From the NCBI RefSeq assembly GCF_005403045.1, contig NZ_BJCL01000018.1, positions 38,425 to 102,424 on the forward strand: a stretch of DNA of 64,000 nucleotides. Reading direction: 5' to 3'. Source of the DNA: Pseudaquabacterium pictum. Lineage in GTDB: Bacteria > Pseudomonadota > Gammaproteobacteria > Burkholderiales > Burkholderiaceae_C. Both the position numbers and the translations under genes were made by a program. A model generated the notes under the pieces. It ran no database searches and was not told the DNA's origin. It saw only the letters and a program-made list of their open reading frames with translations. Shown here in pieces: positions 1 to 7,577 of this stretch. Positions within the stretch are counted from its first letter, which is position 1. Each line of letters opens with the position of its first letter.

Positions 1-159
1 GCGACCCTGGCGCAGAGCCTGCTCGACGGGATCCGCGAGCGGAGCGGTGGCGGCTGTGTCCGCTTCAGGCGGCATCCCACGCAGGTACAGCGCCAGTCCC
101 AGGCCGGAAGCCGCGACACCCGCGGTACCGGTCAGGGTGAGAAGGTGGCGCCGATTCAT
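1..159 (-). CDS. Exported protein, N-terminal fragment (cut by window edge)
   Basis: Only the first 53 codons lie in the window. The protein starts MNRRHLL and continues with a hydrophobic stretch rich in Ala, Gly and Leu, then a small Ala/Pro/Thr-rich linker. This looks like a twin-arginine-like or Sec signal peptide, so the product is probably exported or membrane anchored. It is the last visible gene of the minus-strand run that includes the rhodanese and sox genes, 15 bases after the rhodanese stop. Its mature domain is off the window, so I do not assign a function; a thioredoxin-like or Sox-related periplasmic protein would fit the context. Confidence 0.6.
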   Translation of the reverse strand, partial: MNRRHLLTLTGTAGVAASGLGLALYLRGMPPEADTAATAPLADPVEQALRQGR

Positions 160-174
160 GGTCCGATTGCAGTC

Positions 175-693
175 TCAGCAGCAGGACCCGCCCTTGGGCG
201 ATGCCGGGCTGCAGCAGTTGCTTGATGCCGGCGCAGCTTCGCAGCATCCGGCGGAGGCCGAAGGCGTCGATGTGCCGTCGCAGCATCCCGATGACGTGGC
301 TTTCGTGGCCGATGGACCGCAGCAGGCAGCCGCTGCGGCCCCGGCAGGCGCCGCATTGCCGGTCACCGGGAATCCCTTGCGAGCCCACTTCGCCAGGCCG
401 CCGTCCATGTTGGCGACATCTGTGAAGCCCTGGTACATCAGGAAGTAGGTCGACTTCAGGCTGCGCGGGCCCGACTCGCAGGCCAGCACCAGCGGCCGGT
501 CGCGCGGCAGTTCGTCGAAGCGCCGCTCGAACTCGGACAGCGGCATCTGCACAAGCGCCGGCACATCGAAGGCCATGCGGGCCACCTCGGCGCGTTCGCG
601 CACGTCGACCAGCAGCGCCCCTTCGGCGAGCAGGCGGCGGGTGGTGGTGGGGCAGACCTCGCGGGCCGCAGGCAGATCGACACGTGCATTCAT
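175..693 (-). CDS. Rhodanese-domain protein with Cys-pair-rich C-terminal tail
   Basis: 172 residues. Residues about 10-112 form a single rhodanese (sulfurtransferase) domain. The active-site loop is ACESGPRS with the catalytic Cys at position 72, so the loop has the usual Cys and final Arg-Ser but Glu replaces the first Arg of the common CRxGxRS form. After residue 115 comes a low-complexity tail with five Cys-Cys pairs separated by Ser/Ala/Gly/Pro, ending in CC. No signal peptide is seen, so it should act in the cytoplasm, moving sulfane sulfur. The tail suggests binding of a soft metal, As(III) or polysulfide; that is inference. It follows the small thioredoxin gene in the same minus-strand run. 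Confidence 0.85.
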   Translation of the reverse strand: MNARVDLPAAREVCPTTTRRLLAEGALLVDVRERAEVARMAFDVPALVQMPLSEFERRFDELPRDRPLVLACESGPRSLKSTYFLMYQGFTDVANMDGGLAKWARKGFPVTGNAAPAGAAAAACCGPSATKATSSGCCDGTSTPSASAGCCEAAPASSNCCSPASPKGGSCC

Positions 694-715
694 GGGGTGT
701 GCTCCTCAGGTTTGT

Positions 716-949
716 TCAGGCGGCCAGCCACTGTTCGACCTTGCCGCGGCTGGGCACGCCACCGGCGTGCACCACCTTGCCGTCGATCACCACGCCCGGG
801 GTGCTCATCACGCCGTAGCCCATGATCTCGCGCAGTTCCTCGACCTTGGCCAGCGTCACCGCCACGCCCTTGTCCTTGGCCACCTGCTCGATCAGTGCGA
901 TGGTGTTCTTGCAGTTGGCACAGCCGGTGCCGAGTACCTTGATGTCCAT
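716..949 (-). CDS. Small thioredoxin-fold protein (glutaredoxin-like, CANC active site)
   Basis: 77 residues with a redox-active CANC motif at positions 10-13 and a TPGVVIDGKVV segment containing the cis-Pro loop of thioredoxin folds. This matches the short 'redox-active disulfide protein 2'/thioredoxin-family type often found next to ArsP-type permeases and ArsR regulators. There is no signal peptide, so it is cytoplasmic. It is preceded by a good Shine-Dalgarno (AGGAGATCTCC on the coding strand) and lies between the MBL hydrolase and the rhodanese, suggesting that the three act together in thiol or sulfur transfer. The exact substrate is unknown. Confidence 0.85.
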   Translation of the reverse strand: MDIKVLGTGCANCKNTIALIEQVAKDKGVAVTLAKVEELREIMGYGVMSTPGVVIDGKVVHAGGVPSRGKVEQWLAA

Positions 950-983
950 GGAGATCTCCTGAGGGAATGGGTTGGGAACGCTG

Positions 984-1925
984 CTACTCGCGTTCGAGTT
1001 CGAGGTAGGTGCGGCTGGCGTTGCCGGGCATCAACTCGGCCGCGTTCAGCAAGCGCATGAAAGGGGCGCCATCGAAGGACTTCACTGCCGCGCTGACGTC
1101 CGTGCCGTCGTCCACGGCCTTCTTCATGTGCGCGCGCAGGGCCTGCAGGTAAGACTGGGTGTCGGCCTGCGCGGTGGCGAGGTTCGTCACGCGGCCGTGA
1201 CCTGGCACCAGCACGGCGGGCTTGAGCTGTTCGATGACCGCGAACGTGGCCAGCCAGGTCTTGGTGTTGCTGACGGGAATGACGCCCAGCATGCGATCGA
1301 CGTAGACCACGTCGCCGGTGAAGAGCACATTCTTCTGCGGCAGCCACACCATCGTGTCGCCCGGCGTATGGGCGCCGCCGCGGTGCTTGAACTCGAAGGT
1401 GATACCGCCGAGTTCGATCCGCTCGTCTTTTGCCTTGAGCCAGCGCGAGGGCAGGGTGGGCACCGTGCCGTCGGCCTTGGCGCCCAGCACGGCCTTCAAT
1501 CCCTGCAGGTGGTCGTTGCCGCGGTTCTTCATGTCGGCTTCGCCCGCAGCATGCGCGATCAGCTCGGCCCCTTGCGCCTGGAAGTAGCCGTTGCCCAGCC
1601 AGCGGTGATCCTGTCCACCGGTGTTGACCACCCACTTGATCGGCTGGTCCGTGACCTTGCGCACTGCCTCGGCGATCTGGCGCGCGCTCTGGAAGGTGGC
1701 GCCGCTGTCGATCAGGACTGCGCCGGCCGGCGTCACCACCAGGCCGATGTTGGCGTTCAGCCCTTCGTTCTCGGCGGTGCGGGCGCCGGTGTCGCCGACG
1801 TGTGCATAGACGCCGTCGGCCATGCGCTGGAAACCCACCTCGACGGCTTGCGCGTCGGCGGCGGCCCAGGCCAGTGTGCTCCCGAGCAGCAATGCGGCGG
1901 CGTGGCGAAGGCTCAACCCGCGCAT
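984..1925 (-). CDS. MBL-fold hydrolase, exported, with an altered metal motif
   Basis: 313 residues. The ATG at 1925 was chosen because it begins a clear signal peptide (hydrophobic to AAADAQA) and overlaps the upstream gene by 13 bases. The metallo-beta-lactamase fold is shown by the later motifs GGAHTPGD, FTGDVVYVDRM and VPGHGRV. The first metal motif, normally HxHxDH, reads NTGGQDHRW: the Asp-His is kept but the two leading His are missing. This form is reminiscent of SoxH/quinoprotein-relay type MBL proteins encoded in sox-like clusters. It is probably periplasmic and may act on a sulfur compound; the substrate is inferred from context only. Confidence 0.85.
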   Translation of the reverse strand: MRGLSLRHAAALLLGSTLAWAAADAQAVEVGFQRMADGVYAHVGDTGARTAENEGLNANIGLVVTPAGAVLIDSGATFQSARQIAEAVRKVTDQPIKWVVNTGGQDHRWLGNGYFQAQGAELIAHAAGEADMKNRGNDHLQGLKAVLGAKADGTVPTLPSRWLKAKDERIELGGITFEFKHRGGAHTPGDTMVWLPQKNVLFTGDVVYVDRMLGVIPVSNTKTWLATFAVIEQLKPAVLVPGHGRVTNLATAQADTQSYLQALRAHMKKAVDDGTDVSAAVKSFDGAPFMRLLNAAELMPGNASRTYLELERE

Positions 1926-2143
1926 GCACTGGCCCCGCTGTCCTTCAGCCCCAGCGCCTTGAAGATCTTCGCCGCGGGGCAGAACCCCGTAAAACCCATC
2001 TGGAAGAGGTTGGCGCCGACGAAGGCAGTGAACCACAGCCAGCTGATCTTGGTCAGGTCGATCTGGCCGCTGAAGTGGGCCAGCACAAGACTGAGCATGA
2101 TCATGAAGCCGGCGAAAACGCTGACGGCACGGTTGACGGTCAT
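1913..2143 (-). CDS. DUF2892-type small membrane protein (YgaP transmembrane-like)
   Basis: 76 residues with two hydrophobic segments (about 8-22 and 35-50) and the FxGFCPAAKI-type sequence near the C-terminus that is typical of the DUF2892 family, which also forms the membrane part of YgaP-like rhodaneses. Here it is a separate protein, in the same operon as a rhodanese. It begins at an ATG at 2143 with an upstream AGGAGA Shine-Dalgarno, and its end overlaps the MBL gene start. Probable inner-membrane protein; function unknown, perhaps anchoring sulfur-transfer partners. Confidence 0.8.
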   Translation of the reverse strand: MTVNRAVSVFAGFMIMLSLVLAHFSGQIDLTKISWLWFTAFVGANLFQMGFTGFCPAAKIFKALGLKDSGASACAG

Positions 2144-2202
2144 TCGATGTCTCCTGGAGTTCGAGGATGGAGGTGGAGTTGCGGGGGCGGCAGCGGTTGC
2201 CT

Positions 2203-3255
2203 TTACAGCACTGCGTTGAAGACGAAGCCCACAATCAGGATGCCGGTGGCGACGACCGCAGCAAAAGTGGCGATCAAGCGCACCTTGAGCACCTTGCGCA
2301 GGATGATCATCTCGGGCAGCGAGAGCGCAATGACGCTCATCATGAAAGCCAGTACGGTGCCCAGCGCAGCGCCCTTGGCCAGCAGCGCCTGCACGATGGG
2401 GATGATCCCGGCGGCGTTGGTGTACATCGGCACGCCGATCAGCACCGCCAGCGGCACCGACCACCAGGCGTCTTTGCCCATGAACGAGGCCATGAAGTCC
2501 TGCGGCACCCAGCCGTGGATGCCGGCACCGATGGCGATGCCCGCAAGGATGTAGGGCCACACCTTGCCCACGATCTCGCGCACGCTGGCGAACCCGCCTT
2601 CGATGCGCTCTACCAATGTCATGCCGTCACTGCCGGCGACGGCCTGCACCTTGGGCATGTCGCGCACCCAGTCCTCTAGGTGGGCTTCCATCTTCAGGCG
2701 GCCGATGACCCAGCCGGCCACGATGGCCACCGAGAGACCGAGGCCGAGGTAAAGCGCTGCGATCTTCCAGCCGAACAGGCCGAACAGCAGTGCCAGGGCC
2801 ACCTCGTTGACCATCGGCGCCGAGATGAGGAACGAGAAGGTCACGCCCAACGGCACGCCGGCCTGCACGAAGCCGATGAACAGCGGGACGGCCGAGCACG
2901 AGCAGAACGGTGTCACGATGCCCAGACTGGCGGCCATGACGTTCGCCGCGCCTTCGCTGCGACCGGCCAGCAGCGCGCGGGTGCGCTCCGGCGTGAAGTA
3001 GGAGTTGATCATCCCCATCACGAACACCACGGCGGTGAGCAGCAGCAGCACCTTGGGCGTGTCGTAGAAGAAGAACTGCAGCGCACCACCCAGGTGGCTG
3101 TCTCGATCCACGGGCAAGGCTGCCACCAGGGCTTCCGACGCAGGGATCAGTGACTGGTACAGCGCCCACCAGGCGGCCGCAGCCAAGAGCAGGAAAGTGC
3201 GCGGGTGCTGCCGCGGCATCTGCAGCGTGCGTTGGGACAGGGACAGACTGGTCAT
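2203..3255 (-). CDS. Permease of the ArsP_1 (DUF318) family
   Basis: 350 residues with about eight to ten membrane spans. The motif TPFCSCSAVPL (Cys118 and Cys120) followed by a second half containing PMYTNAAGIIPI is diagnostic of the ArsP_1/DUF318 permease family, which includes the organoarsenical exporter ArsP and metal exporters of the SO_0444 type. The start at 3255 removes a non-conserved upstream extension. It sits between the TlpA-like protein and DUF2892. The Cys pair suggests transport of a thiophilic ion such as an arsenical or metal; in a sox context a sulfur species is also possible. I cannot decide the substrate. Confidence 0.85.
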   Translation of the reverse strand: MTSLSLSQRTLQMPRQHPRTFLLLAAAAWWALYQSLIPASEALVAALPVDRDSHLGGALQFFFYDTPKVLLLLTAVVFVMGMINSYFTPERTRALLAGRSEGAANVMAASLGIVTPFCSCSAVPLFIGFVQAGVPLGVTFSFLISAPMVNEVALALLFGLFGWKIAALYLGLGLSVAIVAGWVIGRLKMEAHLEDWVRDMPKVQAVAGSDGMTLVERIEGGFASVREIVGKVWPYILAGIAIGAGIHGWVPQDFMASFMGKDAWWSVPLAVLIGVPMYTNAAGIIPIVQALLAKGAALGTVLAFMMSVIALSLPEMIILRKVLKVRLIATFAAVVATGILIVGFVFNAVL

Positions 3256-3308
3256 GTTGGGGCCTCTTGCATTGAAGACGAAGAGCCCCGCAAAAGGATT
3301 CGCGGCTG

Positions 3309-3833
3309 TTACAAGAAGCGCGCGATGCCCTCGATGTCTTCCGGGAACAGCTGACCGGCTTCGCTCATCACGACCCGACCGTCGCGCCCCAGCACCACCG
3401 TCACCGGCAGGCCTTTGGGTTTGGGCAGCACGCGGGCGATGTCGGGCGAGACCCAGGCAGATGCGAAGCCGTAGCCCTTGCGCGCCAGGTGGGCTGCGGC
3501 TTCCTCCGGTTTCTTGTCGATCGACAGGCCGATGACCCGCAGGCCGCGGGGACGGTGGGTGCGTTGCAGTTGGTCGATCAGCGGCGACTGCACCGCACAG
3601 AATGGGCACCAGCTGGCCCACCAGTACAGCACCACGACCTGACCGGCCAGGTCGGCCGTGCGCAAGCCGCTGCCGTCCAGCAACGTCAGGTCCGGCAGGG
3701 GCAGACGCGACCCGACGGGTGGCGGCGGGCCGGCATTCCGTTCGCTGGCCGGTGGGGTTTGTGCCTGGGCGCCGGCCGCGACCCCACCCGCTGCCATCAA
3801 GGCGAACTGGAGCAGCGGTCGGCGCGAGGGCAT
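3309..3833 (-). CDS. TlpA/ResA-like thiol-disulfide protein (possible SoxW role)
   Basis: 174 residues: an N-terminal signal peptide with an Arg pair (PSRRPLLQ) ending near AQAQ, then a TlpA-type thioredoxin domain with the active site WCPFC (Cys76, Cys79) and a cis-Pro loop GLPVTVVLG. It should be periplasmic. It follows soxZ by 44 bases in the same direction. In sox operons a periplasmic thioredoxin (SoxW) keeps the SoxY carrier cysteine reactive, so that role is plausible here, but the sequence alone shows only a TlpA-family oxidoreductase. Confidence 0.85.
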   Translation of the reverse strand: MPSRRPLLQFALMAAGGVAAGAQAQTPPASERNAGPPPPVGSRLPLPDLTLLDGSGLRTADLAGQVVVLYWWASWCPFCAVQSPLIDQLQRTHRPRGLRVIGLSIDKKPEEAAAHLARKGYGFASAWVSPDIARVLPKPKGLPVTVVLGRDGRVVMSEAGQLFPEDIEGIARFL

Positions 3834-3877
3834 CGCAAGGCCTGGGCGATCGATGGGCGACTCAGTCGAGGAAGGCG

Positions 3878-4189
3878 TCAGCTGACAGTGGCCTCGTCGC
3901 TGCGCTTGTCGCCACGGTTGTCGGTCCAACTGACGCTGATCTTGTCGCCCGCCTTTGCACCTTTCACGCTGAACTGCAGGAAGGGGTTCTTGGCGACCGA
4001 CGGTCCCCATTGAGCGGTCAGGACAGGCTTGCCGTTGTGGGTGGCGCTGACTTCCTGGATGAACCAGGCTGGGATGGCCTTTCCGGCAGAGTCCTTGCGT
4101 TGGCCGGTCTCCATCTCGTGGCTCATCAACACACGGACAGTAGCCTTGTCGCCGGCGGCCTGGGCACGAATACGCATCGGGTCTGCCAT
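3878..4189 (-). CDS. soxZ: SoxZ, sulfur-carrier chaperone subunit
   Basis: 103 residues starting MADPMRIRAQ and matching the SoxZ family along its length (Ig-like fold; features such as PAWFIQEV and NPFLQFSVKG). SoxZ forms the SoxYZ heterodimer that carries sulfur intermediates for the Sox thiosulfate-oxidising complex in the periplasm. I chose the ATG at 4189: an in-frame GTG at 4201 lies upstream, but the GGAGG between the two is a correctly spaced ribosome site for the ATG. It starts one base after the soxY stop, indicating tight translational coupling. It has no signal peptide, as expected, because SoxZ is exported bound to SoxY. Confidence 0.95.
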   Translation of the reverse strand: MADPMRIRAQAAGDKATVRVLMSHEMETGQRKDSAGKAIPAWFIQEVSATHNGKPVLTAQWGPSVAKNPFLQFSVKGAKAGDKISVSWTDNRGDKRSDEATVS

Positions 4190-4190
4190 G

Positions 4191-4649
4191 TCAGCCTCCA
4201 CACCCGCCGAGGGTGACCTTGATTTCCTTCTGGGCGTACAGCACCCGGCCGTCCGCCATCATCGCCAGCGCGATCACGTTCGAGGACTGGCCCATCTTCA
4301 CCCGGGTGGCGATGTTGGCGTCCACGGCGTCGGTGACGTCGAAGACCGCTGCCAGCGCGTTCGGGTTCTTCTCCACCAGCAGCGCCAGCCGCTTGACGCC
4401 GGCCAGCGAGGTGGATGCGCCGACCGGTACGACGGCGCCGTTCTCGGCGATATCGGGTCCGGTGATGGTCACATCGGCACTCGGCGTGGGCGCGCTCCCG
4501 CCCAGGGCCTTGACCGCCTCGGCCAGCGTCTTGGCGTCGAAGGCGTCCTTGCTCCAGGCGGCCAGCGCCGCAGCGGGCAGCAGGCCTGCGCCGGCCATCA
4601 GCGCGGCCACGCGCGCACCATGGCCCAGGGTCTCGCGACGGGTGATCAT
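4191..4649 (-). CDS. soxY: SoxY, thiosulfate-oxidation carrier protein
   Basis: 152 residues. The N-terminus MITRRETLG followed by a hydrophobic core is a Tat-type signal peptide. The C-terminus ends GGCGG, the mobile arm whose Cys (position 150) is the site of covalent sulfur attachment in SoxYZ. The body is the SoxY Ig-like domain. It lies between soxX and soxZ in the usual order X-Y-Z, 11 bases after the soxX stop. All key features of a functional SoxY are present. Confidence 0.96.
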   Translation of the reverse strand: MITRRETLGHGARVAALMAGAGLLPAAALAAWSKDAFDAKTLAEAVKALGGSAPTPSADVTITGPDIAENGAVVPVGASTSLAGVKRLALLVEKNPNALAAVFDVTDAVDANIATRVKMGQSSNVIALAMMADGRVLYAQKEIKVTLGGCGG

Positions 4650-4660
4650 GATGGGCGCCC

Positions 4661-5317
4661 TCACTGGTTGATCGGCGAAGCCGGGTCGAGCAGGTAGGCC
4701 GTCAGGTCGGCCACCTGTTTCGGCGACAGGATGCCCTTGTGGCCCAGGCGCGGCATGTTGGAGCAGGCGTTGTAGACCTTGGCGTTGTAGATCTTCTCGT
4801 AGGTGTACTTGACGATGGGCTCGCTTTGCCCGCGGACCTTGCCGTAGCTCTGCAGCGAGGTGCCCAGGTTGCCGAAGGCCACTTCCTTCTTCTCGCCCTG
4901 GTGGCAGGCGTAGCAATTGCCGCCGCGCACGGCGTTGGGGTTGCTGGGAATGAAGCTGCCGATGCGGTAGCCGAAACCATCGTTGAATATCTTCTGGCCA
5001 GCCTTCCAGTCGCCCAACAGGCGCCCACCCTCGGGGTAGGCCATGTTCCTGGCTTCACGGGCACGGATGGCTTCGGCCAGGGCGTCTCCAGGTTTGCCGC
5101 GCGTGGTGGTGCAGTCCTTCTGGGTGTCGTCCTGCTGCAGGCGACTCAGGTCCTGGCCTGGTCCGGGCAGGAAACTCTCCGCCACGTACTGGTCGACCAG
5201 GCGGGTGGTCTCTGCTGCGGGGTCGGCTGGCGTTGCACAGCCGGCCAGAATGGCGACGGCGCAGAGGGCTCCGGCGGTTAGCGCAATGGGGGTTCGGGTA
5301 GGGGAACGGTTCATCAT
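4661..5317 (-). CDS. soxX: SoxX, c-type cytochrome subunit of SoxAX
   Basis: 218 residues. The N-terminus is lipoprotein-like, with a hydrophobic segment and LAGC at Cys27, then a linker and one haem-binding motif CYACH at residues 135-139. The downstream CSNMPRLGH supplies a likely axial Met. SoxX pairs with SoxA to form the enzyme that conjugates thiosulfate to the SoxY cysteine. At 218 residues it is longer than minimal SoxX proteins, with about 90 extra residues before the haem domain, as in some betaproteobacteria. It starts 18 bases after the soxA stop. Confidence 0.93.
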   Translation of the reverse strand: MMNRSPTRTPIALTAGALCAVAILAGCATPADPAAETTRLVDQYVAESFLPGPGQDLSRLQQDDTQKDCTTTRGKPGDALAEAIRAREARNMAYPEGGRLLGDWKAGQKIFNDGFGYRIGSFIPSNPNAVRGGNCYACHQGEKKEVAFGNLGTSLQSYGKVRGQSEPIVKYTYEKIYNAKVYNACSNMPRLGHKGILSPKQVADLTAYLLDPASPINQ

Positions 5318-5334
5318 GTTTCGGCCCTCCCGGT

Positions 5335-6174
5335 TCAGCGACGCATGCCCGGCAGATCGAGGGTGCTGCCCTCGGCCTGCTTGGTCAGGTAGGAGATCAG
5401 CGCCACCGCGGCCGGCGAGCCCAGGTCGATGTCGGGCAGCCGCATCTGCCAGTGGCAGTCCCACATGCGGTGCTGCATGGTGCGGACGGCGTTGTGCGAC
5501 ACGCGATAGGTGGGCCAGGAACTCATCACGTTGTCGGTGTGCTTCTTGTTCAGGCCGTTGAACAGCGACTGCAGCCGGATGCGCTTGCCGTCCTCGGCAT
5601 GGCAGGTGGCGCATGAGAAGTCCATCGGACCATGCTGGCGCCAATACAGCGCCTCGCCGACCTTCACCGACTCGAGCTCCTTCGGATGCTTCGTCGGCGG
5701 GCTGAGCTTCATGCCGTCAGATTGCGCCGCCACGTAGGCGGTGATGACCTCGAAATCGGTGTTCGACTGGTTCTTGGTCTCGTTGGCGAAAGGCAGCGTC
5801 TTGACCTGCTTCGCGTCGCGGCCCTGCAGCGTGACCATGCAGGTCACCAGCCGCGACTCGAGATCCTGCACGCGCTGGGTGTCGGCAAACCAGCGCGGCA
5901 GTTGCGCATAGGCGCCCTTGAGCACACCGGGCCCGAGGCCGAAGTCGCACTTCTCCAGCGTGGTCGCCTTGGGACCGGCGGCGGTCCTGAACAGGCGCTC
6001 ACCTCGGTCGATCATGAGCAGGCCAGGGTTGCCGTCCTTGTCGGCCAGCGCCTGCCGGTAGGCCTGCACCGACGGGTCGGTGTCCTGGGCCACCGCCGGA
6101 TGGGTGGCCATGGCCAGGGTGGCCGCTGCGCAGGCGCCAAGTTCCCGCCAGCGCTGTCTTGCGCTTGTTGTCAT
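5335..6174 (-). CDS. soxA: SoxA, L-cysteine S-thiosulfotransferase haem subunit
   Basis: 279 residues with a cleavable signal peptide (to about residue 29). The active haem site is CATCH at 188-192, and the distal Cys ligand that carries the cysteine persulfide is Cys240 in DCHWQMR. The N-terminal half lacks a CxxCH motif; in its place are Cys76 and Cys112, the likely disulfide of the mono-haem SoxA type. Together with SoxX it forms periplasmic SoxAX. It is the first sox gene of the minus-strand operon, 96 bases downstream of the Crp-type regulator. Confidence 0.96.
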   Translation of the reverse strand: MTTSARQRWRELGACAAATLAMATHPAVAQDTDPSVQAYRQALADKDGNPGLLMIDRGERLFRTAAGPKATTLEKCDFGLGPGVLKGAYAQLPRWFADTQRVQDLESRLVTCMVTLQGRDAKQVKTLPFANETKNQSNTDFEVITAYVAAQSDGMKLSPPTKHPKELESVKVGEALYWRQHGPMDFSCATCHAEDGKRIRLQSLFNGLNKKHTDNVMSSWPTYRVSHNAVRTMQHRMWDCHWQMRLPDIDLGSPAAVALISYLTKQAEGSTLDLPGMRR

Positions 6175-6270
6175 CCGCTGTCTCCTCGCCTTAAGACCCT
6201 TGATGGGTGCCCGATTCTTGAGAGCGAGGTGTCCCGCAGAACATGATCGAAATCAGGTCAGAGGGCGGGG

Positions 6271-6888
6271 TCAACCCGAACAGCTCTCCCGAGGCGTGGC
6301 CGCCTGAACGGGGATCACGCCGCCGTCTTCACGGCGGATCTCGCCGCTGGCTTCGAGCTCGGCAAGAGTGCGGTACAGGGTCTCGGGTTCGAGTCCCAGC
6401 TCGCGTGCCCAGTCCTGCAGCTTGACGCCACCGCTGCGCAGCGGGCCCTCGCACACCAGGTAATGGCGAACCCGATCCCGTGCCCGCTTGATGCGCAGGC
6501 GTTCAACTCGCGTGCACTGCCGGCGCAGGTCGGCAGCGAGTTGCCCCGCGAAGGCCATCGCGAAGCTGCCGTCGGAAGACAGTGCGTCGCGCAGTTCGCA
6601 CACGGGGATGCGGACCACCTCGGTGGGCGACGCAGCACGGGCATCGCAGCTGTAGTGGGGCACCAGCATGGCCGACTGGGCGAAGAATTCGCCGTCGCGC
6701 GCCCGTTGCATCACGGCCTCGGAGCCATCGCTGAGATAGCGCACTGCCAGCAGTTCGCCTTCCAGCACGAAGTGAATGTGCTCCACCTTCTCGCCCACGT
6801 GGAACAGGCGCTCGTTGCGGGTCAGCCCGACCCGCGTGGATTCCTGAATCAACGCGGGCGGCAGGAAGGAGGGCAGTGCATCGCTCAT
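6271..6888 (-). CDS. Crp/Fnr-family transcriptional regulator
   Basis: 205 residues: a cyclic-nucleotide-type beta-barrel (about 20-120) and a C-terminal winged helix-turn-helix (about 150-195, with LEPETLYRTLAELEASGEI as the recognition helix region). It lacks the N-terminal Cys cluster of Fnr, so it is not an obvious iron-sulfur oxygen sensor. The ATG at 6888 overlaps the sigma-factor stop in an ATGA junction, which supports this start over the in-frame GTG at 6894. Its position, co-transcribed with a sigma factor and just upstream of soxA, suggests it regulates the sox genes; the effector is unknown. Confidence 0.88.
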   Translation of the reverse strand: MSDALPSFLPPALIQESTRVGLTRNERLFHVGEKVEHIHFVLEGELLAVRYLSDGSEAVMQRARDGEFFAQSAMLVPHYSCDARAASPTEVVRIPVCELRDALSSDGSFAMAFAGQLAADLRRQCTRVERLRIKRARDRVRHYLVCEGPLRSGGVKLQDWARELGLEPETLYRTLAELEASGEIRREDGGVIPVQAATPRESCSG

Positions 6889-7487
6889 GGGCACGATGGT
6901 GTCATGCCGTCTGCCCGGCCGTCATGGCCGCATACCCGCCCGTCGTCGGGATCAAAGTTGACTCGGCAGGCGGTGGTGAGCCGGTCGCGCATGCGCTGCC
7001 GTGCGCGCAGCAGGCGCGACTTGGCTGCGGGCAGGCTGAGGCCGTGCTGTTCGGCGAATTCACGCTGCGTCTGGCCCCGGATGTCGCACGCCTGCAGGAT
7101 GGCGGTGTCCTCGGGCGCCAGCTCACCGAGGACACGATCCACACAGCCTGCCAGTGCGTCGACCGGTTCGAGCGTTTCTGCCGTCGGCGCCTGCAGTTCG
7201 GCTTCGGCGTCGTCCAAGGGGACGTGGTGCTTGGCCACCCGGGCGCGGTCGATCACGGCGTTGCGCGCAACCTGAAACAGCCAGGCGCGCGGGTTGTCCA
7301 AGCTGCAGAAGCCTTGGCCCTGGCGCATCGCCTTCACGAACACGTCCTGTAGCAAGTCCTCGGCCGCATGCCCATCGGGCAAATGGTGCTTCAGGAAGCC
7401 ACGCAACTCGCTCTCGTGCGCCTGCCACGCGGCAGCCACGCAGGCAAAACTGCCGTCGAAGCGGGGGGGTGTGGGTAAGGAGCTCAT
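6885..7487 (-). CDS. ECF RNA polymerase sigma factor, SigZ-like
   Basis: 200 residues with sigma region 2 (about 25-95; LLQDVFVKAMRQG and NPRAWLFQVARNAVID) and region 4 (about 125-180; HGLSLPAAKSRLLRARQRMR). The layout is that of the SigZ group of extracytoplasmic-function sigma factors. The ATG at 7487 replaces an upstream TTG of the raw frame. The short C-terminal extension contains three Cys and a His, perhaps redox- or metal-sensitive. It overlaps the Crp-type gene and is divergent from arsR across 90 bases holding a palindromic operator, so it may be repressed by that ArsR. Confidence 0.88.
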   Translation of the reverse strand: MSSLPTPPRFDGSFACVAAAWQAHESELRGFLKHHLPDGHAAEDLLQDVFVKAMRQGQGFCSLDNPRAWLFQVARNAVIDRARVAKHHVPLDDAEAELQAPTAETLEPVDALAGCVDRVLGELAPEDTAILQACDIRGQTQREFAEQHGLSLPAAKSRLLRARQRMRDRLTTACRVNFDPDDGRVCGHDGRADGMTPSCP

Positions 7488-7556
7488 CGTGGCGTTTCCG
7501 GACAAGCATAGCCCGTGAGGCGGGGCCAGAAACCCAGCCGCTTGCAGTCTTCCATA

Positions 7557-7576
7557 AATTCAAGTATTGTTGAATT
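7557..7576. promoter_or_regulatory. Palindromic operator in the sigma/arsR divergent region
   Basis: A perfect inverted repeat with arms AATTCAA and TTGAATT (7 bases each) and a six-base spacer, lying in an AT-rich stretch of otherwise GC-rich DNA. It ends one base before the arsR ATG at 7578. The size and position fit an ArsR/SmtB dimer site that would block transcription of arsR and possibly of the divergent sigma-factor gene. Binding is inferred. Confidence 0.7.
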
Positions 7577-7577
7577 C

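Noticed and set aside
984..2219. Long plus-strand open frame (415 codons) opposite the MBL gene
   Set aside because: It is the antisense shadow of the MBL and DUF2892 genes in GC-rich DNA, with no domain and atypical composition.
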